Shown here: piece by piece, positions 8,651-16,941 of the stretch
Numbering within the stretch: position 1 is the first letter of the stretch
Layout: every line of letters begins with the position of its first letter
DNA from: Bacillota bacterium
GTDB taxonomy: Bacteria; Bacillota; Sulfobacillia; Sulfobacillales; Sulfobacillaceae
Direction of reading: 5' to 3'
Length of the DNA stretch: 40,329 nucleotides
NCBI GenBank assembly: GCA_021799435.1
Contig: JAJZAN010000003.1
Location: forward strand, 79,253-119,581
Translations under genes and position numbers: made by a program
The notes under the pieces: generated by a model
Told to the model about the DNA's origin: nothing
Seen by the model: the letters and a program-made list of their open reading frames with translations, nothing else
The model's database searches: none

Positions 8651-9136
8651 TTAATCCAACAACGCATTGCGTAACTTGTCTATGCAGTCAATGACGTAAG
8701 TCACATTCGCCGCGCTATTCATGGCATTCCTCGCATGCACTAGGGACGGTCTTAAAGACTCAACGGAACTGCCAAACTGTCCCATCCACTCGTATCGCGG
8801 AACCATCCAGAGGTGGAAATGGTGAGTGGTGTCCTCGTTGTAAAAGTAGTACACATGGTCAATCCCGAGACATGTTGACTGGGCCCCACGGATGCGCTGT
8901 ATGAGGGTGATGTATCTAGTAGCCTCGACCGCTGTGAGTTCATCCATCCGATAAAAATGCCTCTTAGAAGCTAAAATGACCAAACCCGGGATCGGGTAGG
9001 CCACATCTTGATGGACATGAAAGTATTCATCCTCATAAATGACCCCACCTATGGGTTTTACCAACCCGCTAGTGATGGCGCAACTGAGGCATTCAACTTG
9101 AACAACATCTCCGTTTGCCAACGTGATATCTCTCAT
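8651..9136 (-). CDS. HIT-superfamily protein with incomplete triad
   Basis: 161 aa. The N-terminus has a CLSC cysteine pair and a beta strand ending GLVILASKRH, as in HIT hydrolases. The active-site stretch is HHFHLWMVPRYEW (residues 105-117). In the canonical H-x-H-x-H triad, His106 and His108 (the nucleophile position) are present and the third is Trp110. The enzyme may therefore be a nucleotidyl transferase or hydrolase variant. A GGGGTGAT site precedes the ATG. It is isolated, with about 220 nt and 345 nt of non-coding DNA on either side. Confidence 0.75.
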   Translation of the reverse strand: MRDITLANGDVVQVECLSCAITSGLVKPIGGVIYEDEYFHVHQDVAYPIPGLVILASKRHFYRMDELTAVEATRYITLIQRIRGAQSTCLGIDHVYYFYNEDTTHHFHLWMVPRYEWMGQFGSSVESLRPSLVHARNAMNSAANVTYVIDCIDKLRNALLD

Positions 9137-9354
9137 GCATCACCCCGTCAAGTGCTGGATACGACCTGTTTCAAAAGTTTTCAAGGACAACCTCCCATGC
9201 GTTTTTGGGCTGCAAGCAAGGTTAGCTTCGATATTCATCAAACGGACTTTCGCCCCCCGTTAACAGATGATTTGTCACATAAAGGGCTATTCATCCACTC
9301 AGGACAGAAGGACGTTCCCATCTCACGGCTTCGAGCTTGGAGGTCTGGCCCCGG

Positions 9355-9726
9355 TCAACCCAGATTGGGAGTGGTGCGAACCCGGATTCGATTGTTGCTG
9401 ACAATCCACAGAGTGCCCGGTCCCGGAGCGGATTCGGCGGCAGCCAATAGCCAGCGGCGTACAGCGACAAGGACAGCGTCAGGTCCCACGGAACTCAGAC
9501 GGAAAATCACGATTCCCGGATAACGGCCGGTGGGATAATCAACGATGTTCGCGAAGTCCAGATCGAGGGTTAGCAAAATTCGGTGCTCATGCCGGCAAAC
9601 GTCCAACAGCTCCGGATCACTGATGCCTGAAATGGCCTCACTATAGACCGTTTCGGCATCGTAACCGCTGTCTCGCAAAATGTCGGCCACGACGACCGGC
9701 ATGTTTTCGTCCAGTTTAAACCGCAA
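9355..9726 (-). CDS. DUF5615 PIN-like toxin-type protein
   Basis: 123 aa. It opens with KLDENMP, then ILLTLDLDFANI, then PGIVIFRLSS, the acidic strand pattern of the DUF5615 (Mut7-C/PIN-like) family, with conserved Asp residues forming a possible metal site. Start is a TTG directly after the TAG stop of the DUF433 gene, with GAGGGG 6 nt upstream inside that gene, so the two are translationally coupled. Such proteins usually pair with DUF433 partners in toxin-antitoxin-like modules and are thought to be ribonucleases. Activity here is inferred only. Confidence 0.8.
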   Translation of the reverse strand: MRFKLDENMPVVVADILRDSGYDAETVYSEAISGISDPELLDVCRHEHRILLTLDLDFANIVDYPTGRYPGIVIFRLSSVGPDAVLVAVRRWLLAAAESAPGPGTLWIVSNNRIRVRTTPNLG

Positions 9727-9966
9727 CTAGTGCCCCTCGAGCGGAGGCAACGGTCGTGTGAGGTCCCGCGCCAACCAGGCGCCGTACGCGATGGCCGCAT
9801 GCACATCTTCAGCGGTGAGCGCCGGATACTGGGACAGAATCCAGTCTACCGGGTGCCCTTCACTCAGGGCATCCAACACCACCGACACCATAATCCGGGT
9901 ACCTTTGATGCAAGCCGCCCCGTGACACACCAACGGGTCGACTTGAATCCGGTCCAAATATTCCAC
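9727..9966 (-). CDS. DUF433 antitoxin-type protein
   Basis: 79 aa from a GTG at 9966 preceded by GGAGGGGGG about 9 nt upstream; a TTG at 10008 in the same frame is less supported. The sequence CHGAACIKGTRIMVSVVLDA and the helical stretch YPALTAEDVHAAIAYGAWLA are typical of DUF433, a small winged-helix DNA-binding-like domain. It is encoded just before the DUF5615 protein with no gap, the usual antitoxin-first order. It probably neutralises the partner and represses the pair. Confidence 0.82.
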   Translation of the reverse strand: MEYLDRIQVDPLVCHGAACIKGTRIMVSVVLDALSEGHPVDWILSQYPALTAEDVHAAIAYGAWLARDLTRPLPPLEGH

Positions 9967-10389
9967 AACGCGTCCCCCCTCCAAATCCGTTTCATGCTTA
10001 GTATACAAATTGCACGGGTAGAGGTCATCTCAAGGCTTGCTAAGCTGGTCCAGACCGGCTTGTCTTAATGCACATCCCCCATTGATATGAACGACACAGC
10101 TCCGTGTCGTAATAAGGTTGAAGGTCCGGAGCGAAGGCCCCGTGCGTCGACGGACACTGATATCCGTGGGTTGGCTACCACATTTCCTACCTCCGTCAAG
10201 GGGCTATCTCGGACTAGCATCGTGCATCAGGTTGACCTGGCACCAACGGGGGACGAGGTTTCGCCGTACCGGAAACCGGGCCTCCGCTCCGGGTGATCAA
10301 CAGTTGGGACCAGCGTTCCCAACCGCTGTAGAGGGGCCCGCGCCGCCTGCCCCCGCGCAAATACCAAACCCGCTCCCACAGAACGCGCA
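9967..10389. other. 423-nt gap with one hairpin
   Basis: No coding frame here has family features. A perfect 7-bp hairpin ACGACAC/GTGTCGT with a 6-nt loop lies at 10091-10110, about 130 nt upstream of the DUF433 start; it may be an operator or a terminator. The AbrB-type gene ends at 10390 and no toxin gene follows it, which is odd for an antitoxin-like protein. Confidence 0.45.
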
Positions 10390-10674
10390 TTATTTAGGGT
10401 CCTTGCGATCCTTCTGTCGTTCCGTCCATTGCTCTGCTCGGGCCTCGCGGGCCCAACGGTAGACATCCTCCTCGGTAATGCCCTCGGCAGCCGCGATGGT
10501 GCCCAGGCGACCTTGCGCGCCCTCTACATCGGGCAGGTTCAGCTTCTGCACCCGCAAGGTCCCGTCCTCTGCGCTGACAAACGCCAACACATCGCCGGCG
10601 TGAATATCGAACCGCTCGCGAATCTTCTGGGGAATCGTGACTTGTCCTTTGGTGGTCACTCGAGACGTCTCCAT
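10390..10674 (-). CDS. AbrB/MazE/SpoVT-type DNA-binding protein
   Basis: 94 aa from ATG at 10674 with GGAGG 8 nt upstream. The swapped-hairpin AbrB domain is at the N-terminus: VTTKGQVTIPQKIRERF, then GDVLAFVSAEDGTLRV. The C-terminal half is charged and helical (TEEDVYRWAREARAEQW) and could bind a toxin. Proteins of this form are antitoxins of VapBC/MazEF systems or stand-alone regulators. No toxin gene follows; the DUF433/DUF5615 pair lies about 420 nt further on and has its own antitoxin. The promoter region upstream contains a repeated 19-nt sequence. Confidence 0.85.
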   Translation of the reverse strand: METSRVTTKGQVTIPQKIRERFDIHAGDVLAFVSAEDGTLRVQKLNLPDVEGAQGRLGTIAAAEGITEEDVYRWAREARAEQWTERQKDRKDPK

Positions 10675-10805
10675 GGTTCCGGCCTCCAGTAAGGAATTCT
10701 TACTCAAAGCATAATCCCCGCTTTCTCCTTAACAATGCGAATGGCGGACTCCGGCCCGTTAATCCCGTAACAGGTCGCCAAAGCAGCCCCTGACGCTTCG
10801 CTTCG

Positions 10806-10921
10806 TACGCAACTTGATTGTCAATACAATGGGATATGCGCCCCGCGAACCCCGATCCCAGTACGGATCTGTATTGTCACGGTACGCATCTTTATTGGCA
10901 ATTACGCAGCTTGATTGTCAA
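10806..10921. repeat. 19-nt direct repeat pair upstream of the AbrB-type gene
   Basis: TACGCAACTTGATTGTCAA at 10806-10824 recurs with one mismatch at 10903-10921, spacing 97 nt. A partial copy, GGTACGCATC, lies at 10882-10891. The pair sits in the 250-nt gap between the AbrB-type and nucleotidyltransferase genes. It may be a set of operator half-sites or the scar of a small insertion. Confidence 0.5.
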
Positions 10922-10927
10922 ACGACA

Positions 10928-11620
10928 TTAATGCGGCCATTCCAGGATTGGAGCCTCTTCCAACGGAGGCGCGTGAAACGGCGGAAGCCAACGGTCGCGC
11001 AGCCGCCGCGCCGCCGCCGCAATGTCCGTGGGATCGGAACTTGCGAGCAACTCCTCGAAATCTTTTTCGATACCGGGCCACCCCGTCTTCAAAACGGCCG
11101 CCCGCCGACGTCTGGTCGGCGGCCAGATGCCGCGGCTTAAGAACAGGTATTCCATCACTTCCGATGCCCAGGCATCGCGATAGTCCAGGACCGCGAGCTT
11201 ATCAGCATGGCGCGCCATCCATGCGAGCGTGTCCAAACCGTGTTGAATCTCCCATTGGGCGTACGCTAGTCGGGCGCCCGGCACCGGCCGCGGAGATTTG
11301 AACAACACATCCAGACGTTGGGTCAGTGCCTGCATCTGACCGTCCAAGTCGAACAGAATGCGAGCCCCTTGGAGCGTGGCCCGGGACGGCGTCTGTCCCG
11401 CCAGTATGGTCATGGGCATCAACAGAATCTCGATATGCCGTCCTCCCCAAGAACCCGCCCATATGGCTGAATTCTCTTCCTGCACGGCCACCACAACATC
11501 AATGTCACTCGCCTCGTCGTCATGCTCACGAGCGAAGGAGCCGCACAGCAGAACGCCGAGCACCGTCCAATCCGAGGTTCGATCAAGAATCATACGGGTC
11601 AAACTATCCCAGTCAAACAT
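10928..11620 (-). CDS. Nucleotidyltransferase-domain protein
   Basis: 230 aa from ATG at 11620 with GGGAGG 8 nt upstream. The Pol-beta-type nucleotidyltransferase motif is complete: LLCGSFAREHDDEASDIDVV gives Gly27-Ser28 and Asp39/Asp41 for metal and NTP binding. The C-terminal half is helical (KNTase C-like), with ALDYRDAW-type helices and paired Arg stretches (TRRRRAA). The fold matches aminoglycoside adenylyltransferase relatives; the substrate is unknown. It is the first of four nucleotidyltransferase-like genes between 10928 and 15101. Confidence 0.8.
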   Translation of the reverse strand: MFDWDSLTRMILDRTSDWTVLGVLLCGSFAREHDDEASDIDVVVAVQEENSAIWAGSWGGRHIEILLMPMTILAGQTPSRATLQGARILFDLDGQMQALTQRLDVLFKSPRPVPGARLAYAQWEIQHGLDTLAWMARHADKLAVLDYRDAWASEVMEYLFLSRGIWPPTRRRRAAVLKTGWPGIEKDFEELLASSDPTDIAAAARRLRDRWLPPFHAPPLEEAPILEWPH

Positions 11621-11829
11621 GGAAAGAACCTCCCTATGCACGACATCGCTGCGAGCCCTTCCTCCTAGTCCCATCGCTTGGGCGCGCCAACGATTTTCCC
11701 TCCGTCACCCAACGCGATCTATCGCCCCGTCCCCAGGCGCCCGGTCTTGCGCAGCACAGAGGCCGATCCTCCGTGGGCTGCCTTCTGTTTCGATCACTGG
11801 CGACAGAAGGGGGCTCGCTCCCGGGTAAG

Positions 11830-13053
11830 TCACAGTGTCCACATAAACCATTCCGACGCTTCCGCATACCCGGACTCCCGAAGTTCTTGGCTCATGACCC
11901 GGTTCGCGCTTCGAACCGGCATGATGGCCAGAACCGCTCCAGCTTGAGCCGCTGCATCCTCGAACAGGCCCGCTTCTCTCGGCTCTTCTATGGCCAGCGC
12001 GGTCAACCCCCCGGGGTCATAGACCGGCGGCGCAGGCCCCACCACCATGCGGACTTCACCAATTCGACCAGTATTATGGTCCGGGCGGATCGGCTTGACC
12101 CACCAGACTACTTCCGATTGCAGCCCGCAATGCCGCAGAAATTCCTTCTTGGCCGCATCGCGATATCCGGAGACCACCATTAAGTGTCGACAACCGGAAC
12201 CCCGGGCAGCGTCGGCTTCCGCTTCCAGCAGTCGAACTCCCACCGAATGCCACAACTCCGGGCGCGCCACGTAGAAATCGTCGATGAGCCAACCGGGTGG
12301 CAACAGGGGAGCCGACACCTGGTGGCTCGCCAACACCAGCCCCAGCGCTTCATGATCGTTGGCGGCGCTGAAAGACGTAAAATCCGGTGACCGCAGGCAA
12401 GCTTCCAAAAACGGCCGATGACGAATGCGGGCATCGACTGCGGGTTTCCAAAACACGGGAGCGTAGGACTGATATTGGTGACGCTTGGCTTCCGCCCAAT
12501 CCGCCGCCAATTCGGCGTCATCGGGCGTCGACGGCCGAAGTTCCACCGTCGCCTTCCACCACCGCGAGAGTGCCGCATGGACGAACGCGGTCTTGTTCTC
12601 GGTGTACCGGACTCGATCGAACCGAAAGCGAACTTGCAGCCGCTGTTTGAGCTCTGCGTACGCCTCTCGCATCTCCGCATCCGTGCGCAGGCAGTCACGA
12701 AAGGCGAGATGCCGGGCTAGCTCTCCGCTGTCTTGGCTGCACACATAGAGGTGGTGCAGCGGTGCGCCGGCGGGAGCCTGGAAGGCTTCCCGGCCTGGAA
12801 TGCCCAGGTCCCCCTGATGCCGGTATCCCATGCGTTCCAAGCGAGCAATGGCTTCCGGCACGGATTCCCGAGATGCCACTACCACATCCACATCAAGAAT
12901 GGGCTTGGCCGGCATTCCCGGTATCGCTGTGCTGCCGACATGCTCAATCCGCTCTGCCACGCCTTGGAGACCCTCGCGAAGGGCGCGCGCGAGCCGCGCG
13001 TAGTGCTTGGGCCAGTCCGGATTATAGGCTGCAATGACCACCGACTCAGCCAC
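11830..13053 (-). CDS. GrpB (UPF0157)-GNAT fusion protein
   Basis: 407 aa. Residues 1-165 are a GrpB/UPF0157 domain, a nucleotidyltransferase-fold relative, with YNPDWPKHY, HVGSTAIPGM (38-47) and DVDVVV containing Asp54/Asp56. Residues 170-407 are an acetyltransferase-like domain with WLIDDFYVARPELWHSVG and the acetyl-CoA-type helix GVRLLEAEADAARGSG followed by DAAKKEFLRHCGL. GTG start with AAGGAGG 7 nt upstream. GrpB proteins normally stand alone at about 170 aa, so the fusion is unusual. A joint role in modifying one small molecule is possible but unproven. It is divergent from the DUF4037 gene. Confidence 0.8.
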   Translation of the reverse strand: MAESVVIAAYNPDWPKHYARLARALREGLQGVAERIEHVGSTAIPGMPAKPILDVDVVVASRESVPEAIARLERMGYRHQGDLGIPGREAFQAPAGAPLHHLYVCSQDSGELARHLAFRDCLRTDAEMREAYAELKQRLQVRFRFDRVRYTENKTAFVHAALSRWWKATVELRPSTPDDAELAADWAEAKRHQYQSYAPVFWKPAVDARIRHRPFLEACLRSPDFTSFSAANDHEALGLVLASHQVSAPLLPPGWLIDDFYVARPELWHSVGVRLLEAEADAARGSGCRHLMVVSGYRDAAKKEFLRHCGLQSEVVWWVKPIRPDHNTGRIGEVRMVVGPAPPVYDPGGLTALAIEEPREAGLFEDAAAQAGAVLAIMPVRSANRVMSQELRESGYAEASEWFMWTL

Positions 13054-13149
13054 GTTTGACCTCCTTGGCTCCCGACATCGTCACCCTGATCGTACACCAG
13101 GACAGGAAGCGTTCCCTAACTCGGGGCCCCGTGACCCTGTACCACCCGA

Positions 13150-13155
13150 TATAAT
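13150..13155 (+). promoter_or_regulatory. Possible -10 box for the DUF4037 gene
   Basis: Perfect TATAAT, 37 nt upstream of the ATG at 13193. No good -35 box lies 16-19 nt further upstream; the closest is GTGACC at only 13 nt. A weak or activator-dependent promoter is possible. Confidence 0.35.
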
Positions 13156-13192
13156 AGGACCGACGACCCACACGCGAAGGGGGCCCTCCTGC

Positions 13193-14293
13193 ATGCCAGG
13201 ATTCATCCCGGGACTGGAACTGAACCGTCAATACTATGAGACCTGTATCAAGCCCATCGTCGAGCAGGATTTTCCCGGCCTGCGCTATGGCGCCGCACTC
13301 ATTGGCTACGGTTCAGACGTGCTCGGGTACGACACCGAGCGGTCTCAGGATCATGAGTGGGGCCCGCGCCTGCTGCTCTTTCTTGCCGAGGACGACTTCC
13401 ACCGGTTGACCCCAGCTCTCGATGCCCATCTGCGAGAGCGTCTTCCCCCAGAATTTATGGGCTATTCTACCGCCTTCAGTGCGCGTGATCAGGCGGGCGT
13501 TCGACTCATGACGGAAGCTGTGCGCGGCAACGTCTCGCACCACATTGACTTTTGGACCGAGCGGATGTTCTTCGAGACCACCCTCGGATGGGATGGCACC
13601 GCGCCCCCGACGCCCGAACTGTGGTTGTCCTTCCCCAGCCAGAGGTTGCTGGAGGCAACAGCAGGGGCCGTTTTTCATGATGAGTTGGGTACTCTCAGCA
13701 CGGCCCGCCATCGACTGAGCTGGTATCCGGACGGGGTATGGCGCTACCTCCTAGCTTGTCAGTGGACGCGAATTGCTCAAGAAGAAGCCTTTGTCGGACG
13801 CTGCCACGAGGTGGACGATGCCCTGGGCGAACGGCTCACGACCGCCCGGCTAGTGCGCGACATATTGCGCCTTGCGTTTCTTCTGGAGCGCCGCTACGCT
13901 CCCTACAGCAAATGGCTGGGGACCGCATTCGACCGCCTTCCAGTCGCTGCGACTATGGGGCCGGACCTTATTCGGGCCATCGCAGACCCGGTGTGGGAGG
14001 AGCGCCAAGCGGCCCTGCACAGAGCCTGTGCTGAAGCCGTGAAGCGCTTCAATCAGTTGTCCCTGGTGCCGGAAATGCCAACTCAGGTGTCGTGGTTTTA
14101 CGACCGCCCGTACTGGGTCATCCATGCCGACCGCATCGCTGACGCACTTATTGCGTCCTTGGGATCCGATCCCGCAGCCTCCCTCTATCGGCAGCGTGGA
14201 CTGGTCGGATCGGTCGATCAACTGTCCGACAACACCGATTTCCTGGCCGATTCCCGCTTAACCCGTGCCTTCGGCGCCCTCTTCGAAGAGTAA
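13193..14293 (+). CDS. DUF4037 nucleotidyltransferase-like protein
   Basis: 366 aa from ATG at 13193 with AGGGGG 9 nt upstream. The N-terminus has ALIGYGSDVLGYDTERSQDH, a Gly-Ser then Asp/Asp-His pattern like a nucleotidyltransferase active site, followed by LLLFLAEDDF. The second half is helical and carries the DUF4037 pattern RHRLSWYPDGVWRYLLACQW and YAPYSKWLGTAFDRL. Members are thought to be nucleotidyltransferase-fold proteins of unknown substrate. It faces the frameshifted nucleotidyltransferase at 14306 and is divergent from the GrpB-GNAT gene, as part of a cluster of related folds. Confidence 0.82.
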   Translation: MPGFIPGLELNRQYYETCIKPIVEQDFPGLRYGAALIGYGSDVLGYDTERSQDHEWGPRLLLFLAEDDFHRLTPALDAHLRERLPPEFMGYSTAFSARDQAGVRLMTEAVRGNVSHHIDFWTERMFFETTLGWDGTAPPTPELWLSFPSQRLLEATAGAVFHDELGTLSTARHRLSWYPDGVWRYLLACQWTRIAQEEAFVGRCHEVDDALGERLTTARLVRDILRLAFLLERRYAPYSKWLGTAFDRLPVAATMGPDLIRAIADPVWEERQAALHRACAEAVKRFNQLSLVPEMPTQVSWFYDRPYWVIHADRIADALIASLGSDPAASLYRQRGLVGSVDQLSDNTDFLADSRLTRAFGALFEE

Positions 14294-14295
14294 GT

Positions 14296-14312
14296 GCGAT
14301 ATCCCTTATCGC
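14296..14312. terminator. Small hairpin between convergent stops
   Basis: Perfect 6-bp stem GCGATA/TATCGC with a 5-nt loop, overlapping the stop of the minus-strand gene and directly after the plus-strand stop. There is no T-run. A weak shared terminator is possible. Confidence 0.3.
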
Positions 14313-15101
14313 GGGGCTAGATCTTGAATCATGTCGAGGAGCAGGGATCGCTCGGCCTGCACGGCGTCGCGTCCCAGAATCTCAGCGAGCAGGTCGCAAT
14401 AGAGCTCTACCAGGGCTTTCATCCGCACCAGCGACCCCGGCACATCCATCGTGCCTTCGTAGGTGGCCCTAAGACGCTCGACGGAATGGCACACGCGCCA
14501 ACTCTTTGGCCACGTCGTGGTGGATGTCTTCTCTTTGGGCCGCTAGTTCGGATACTTTGTCGCGCAAGTACTCCATCTGCTTGAACGCTTGAATCGGGTT
14601 TCCCCGCGCTGTCGCGGCCAGGGCCCCACGGATAAACTGCCACATGTAGGTCGTCGATTCACGAGCTGTCTCCTCAAGATTGGAGACCGAGCCTCGCAGG
14701 GTGCGCTTCAGCTGTTCATCAATCGCGGGCGCGCGCCGATCGAACAGCACCCTCCAATGTGCCTTGGTGGCCCGCAATTTCTCGGCCGACCACACGCCCA
14801 AGTCCAGTTCGAGATGGCCCGCAAACAATAAGCAGGACACGAAGATGTCGGACTCATGGCGATAAACCTTGTGCTTCAACACCGGGCGATCGGCTTCAAT
14901 CGCGAAAATCAGCGACTCATGGACCGCGGGAACGCAGGCACTCTCATCCACCACCACCACCACCACGTCCAGGTCCGAATATCGGTCCCGAAATCCATAA
15001 GCCCCCGATCCCACCAACACCATACCCTGAATCCCCTCGGCCCTTTCCGCCACGCCACGCAGGGTGTCCAGCAATTGCTGCCGGTCTCTTTCGGTATACA
15101 T
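14306..15101 (-). pseudogene. Nucleotidyltransferase-domain protein with internal frameshift
   Basis: Frame one (15101 to 14469) has a complete nucleotidyltransferase motif: VLVGSGAYGFRDRYSDLDVV with Gly31-Ser32 and Asp43/Asp45, then a helical region ending VAKELA. It then reads a short unrelated tail to a TAG. A second frame (open from at least 14494 to a TAA at 14306) continues in the style of the family with about 60 helical residues, starting VCHSVERLRATYEG. A one-nucleotide shift near 14494-14498, within the run GGCGCGTGTG, joins the two into a protein of about 264 aa, normal for the family. ATG with AAGGAG 12 nt upstream. It may be a real inactivating mutation, a sequencing error, or a truncated but working protein. 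Confidence 0.7.
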
Positions 15102-15182
15102 GGTCTTCGCAGTCTCCTTCTTCTAGCGCAGGGGCCGTCCGGGTGCCGATCACCGCATTAATCATGGGTCTGTCGGTCTCCC

Positions 15183-16193
15183 TCACCCACGGGAGCGCGC
15201 CGCACCTAAGATAGCGGCCGTGGGCACCGCCTCGAGCCGGTGACCGTCCCGTCCGTCTACCCCCTCGGCTGTGGCCAAAGCATTCCAGATGGCCTCCTCA
15301 ACCGACTCCACCACGGCTAAAAACGCCTCCTCCAGGCCGGGTCGGCGATCGGCATCTCCGGTGTCCCACGCCACCACAAAGTCACCGCTTCCTGGTGCCG
15401 AGATAGCCCCCGTCCGGGCCAGTCCATGGGTCGCCCGTCGGGTCAATCGTCCTAAGTCAAAACTGGAGAATCCGGCATTGGTCATCAGGGCGATGATAAT
15501 GGAGCCGTCAGGAAGGTTGTGGGGACGCGGGAGCGTCCCGAACACCGCCGCACCATCCAAGCGCAGTTCCTCGGCCCTCCCGCAATTGACCAGCACCGCC
15601 GCCGCTATCACCGCGCCGGTCGACATCTGACGCGAAGCGGTGCCGATTCCCCCTTTATGTCCAAATCCACCCATGCCGGTACCCGCCCCGACACTCCCTT
15701 GGCGCAGGGGGCCCCCACTTTCGGCATCGCGCAGCACGTCCCGCACGTGTTCAGGCCTCACATGCAGGCCCCAGAGGTCGTTGAGGTAGCCGTCATTGCA
15801 TTCCGTCACCAGCACATTAAAGCTTTGACTCGGAGAAAACGCGCCCCGTTCGCGCAAAATCTCAAGGTATCCTTGCTGTACAGCCCCCACAGCCAACGTG
15901 TTGGTCATGAATAGAGGAGACTCCAATGTACCCAGCTCCTGGATTTGAAGAAGACCGAGCGACTTCCCGTACCCGTTAATGACATGACAGGCAGCCGGCC
16001 AGGGGCCGACACCAGGCGGAATGATGACGCTCAGCCCGGTACGAACGGGGCCCTGGCCCACCACTAGGGGCCCTTCGCCGTGTTGAAGAGACACGTGCCC
16101 CAGCTTCGTTCCAGGCACATCCAATATGGAATTGGTGGGGCCCGTGGGCAAGCGCCCCACGGCGATGCCTAATTCACGCAGCGTGGGACGCAC
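15183..16193 (-). CDS. P1-family (DmpA-type) self-cleaving aminopeptidase
   Basis: 336 aa from a GTG at 16193 that overlaps the Nudix stop as TAGTG, with GGAGG 10 nt upstream. Family features run throughout: TNSILDVPGTKLGHVSL near the start, GSVGAGTGMGGFGHKGGIG, and DGSIIIALMTNA. The Gly230-Ser231 bond in the last is the expected autoproteolysis site; Ser231 becomes the N-terminal nucleophile of the small subunit. RRATHGLARTGA follows. DmpA/BapA enzymes release N-terminal residues from D-amino-acid or beta-amino-acid peptides and amides. Specificity here is unknown. Translational coupling to the Nudix gene suggests a shared role. Confidence 0.9.
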   Translation of the reverse strand: MRPTLRELGIAVGRLPTGPTNSILDVPGTKLGHVSLQHGEGPLVVGQGPVRTGLSVIIPPGVGPWPAACHVINGYGKSLGLLQIQELGTLESPLFMTNTLAVGAVQQGYLEILRERGAFSPSQSFNVLVTECNDGYLNDLWGLHVRPEHVRDVLRDAESGGPLRQGSVGAGTGMGGFGHKGGIGTASRQMSTGAVIAAAVLVNCGRAEELRLDGAAVFGTLPRPHNLPDGSIIIALMTNAGFSSFDLGRLTRRATHGLARTGAISAPGSGDFVVAWDTGDADRRPGLEEAFLAVVESVEEAIWNALATAEGVDGRDGHRLEAVPTAAILGAARSRG

Positions 16194-16708
16194 TATGGAT
16201 TGACCTCCTCGGACCGATCCTTCAATCGCTCCAGCCATTGCTCCTCCCACTGAAAAGGACGGGTCGTCAGATCCCGAAAGCTGGCCTCGCCAAATCCCGA
16301 TAGAGTTTCGATGTCCTCTGCAACGAAGTACCGCAGTTCAAGCGACTCGCCATCGCGTGCCTCAAGGTCCCCGCCCACGATCTCGCACTCGAACAGAATG
16401 ATGGTGGCTTCGACTTGATGACCATTCGGATAGACGAAGCGGGCTGCCTCCCCGCCGAACACGCCTAAAACACTGACAGGACGCACAAGCAGTCCCGTCT
16501 CCTCCCGCACTTCGCGAATCAGCGTTTCGGCCGGCGCTTCGCCCGGATCGATGATGCCGCCGGGAGTACCCCAGCGTCCATTGTCCCGGCGGCGTTGAAG
16601 CAGTACACGCCCCTCGGCGTCCCGCACGATGGCGGCCGCCACGGGAACGAGCAGCAAATCGTCTCCAATTTTTGAGCGCAGTCCTTTTAGGTACTCTGAC
16701 ATCCCCAT
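16193..16708 (-). CDS. Nudix hydrolase
   Basis: 171 aa from ATG at 16708 with a GGGGGAGAAGG region just upstream; an ATG two codons later is equally possible. The Nudix box is exact: GGIIDPGEAPAETLIREV followed by REETGLLV (pattern GX5EX7REUXEEXGU). The N-terminal strand VPVAAAIVRDAEGRVLLQRR and the preceding helix are typical of subfamilies acting on nucleoside diphosphate-linked molecules. Substrate unknown. Its last base is shared with the start codon of the DmpA-type gene, so they form an operon. Confidence 0.88.
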   Translation of the reverse strand: MGMSEYLKGLRSKIGDDLLLVPVAAAIVRDAEGRVLLQRRRDNGRWGTPGGIIDPGEAPAETLIREVREETGLLVRPVSVLGVFGGEAARFVYPNGHQVEATIILFECEIVGGDLEARDGESLELRYFVAEDIETLSGFGEASFRDLTTRPFQWEEQWLERLKDRSEEVNP

Positions 16709-16832
16709 TGTCCTTCTCCCCCTGTTCTGCGTAGCGGTGTACTTATTCCCTGTCTCGTTCTCCCGCATCATTCATCAGTCCGTTCCCAATTTGCCGAAAG
16801 AGCCGCGAAGAATGCCCCAGAATTGTGGGGAG

Positions 16833-16863
16833 TTGACGACATCTTCAAGTCGGGGAATATAAT
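16833..16863 (+). promoter_or_regulatory. Probable sigma-A-type promoter for the gene at 16942
   Basis: TTGACG (16833-16838) and a perfect TATAAT (16858-16863) separated by 19 nt, reading toward the membrane protein. The start codon is about 80 nt further down. The spacer is slightly long. Confidence 0.55.
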
Positions 16864-16941
16864 AGACCGTTAGCACCATGCTGGCGACCGATCGCTATGC
16901 GGCAATGTGGCCCGCAGTGCGAAAGCGAGGTGTAGCGGCCT

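Noticed and set aside
14940..14970. A run of His codons on the plus strand (a poly-His stretch)
   Set aside because: It is the antisense of the Asp-Val-rich catalytic strand of the nucleotidyltransferase on the minus strand.
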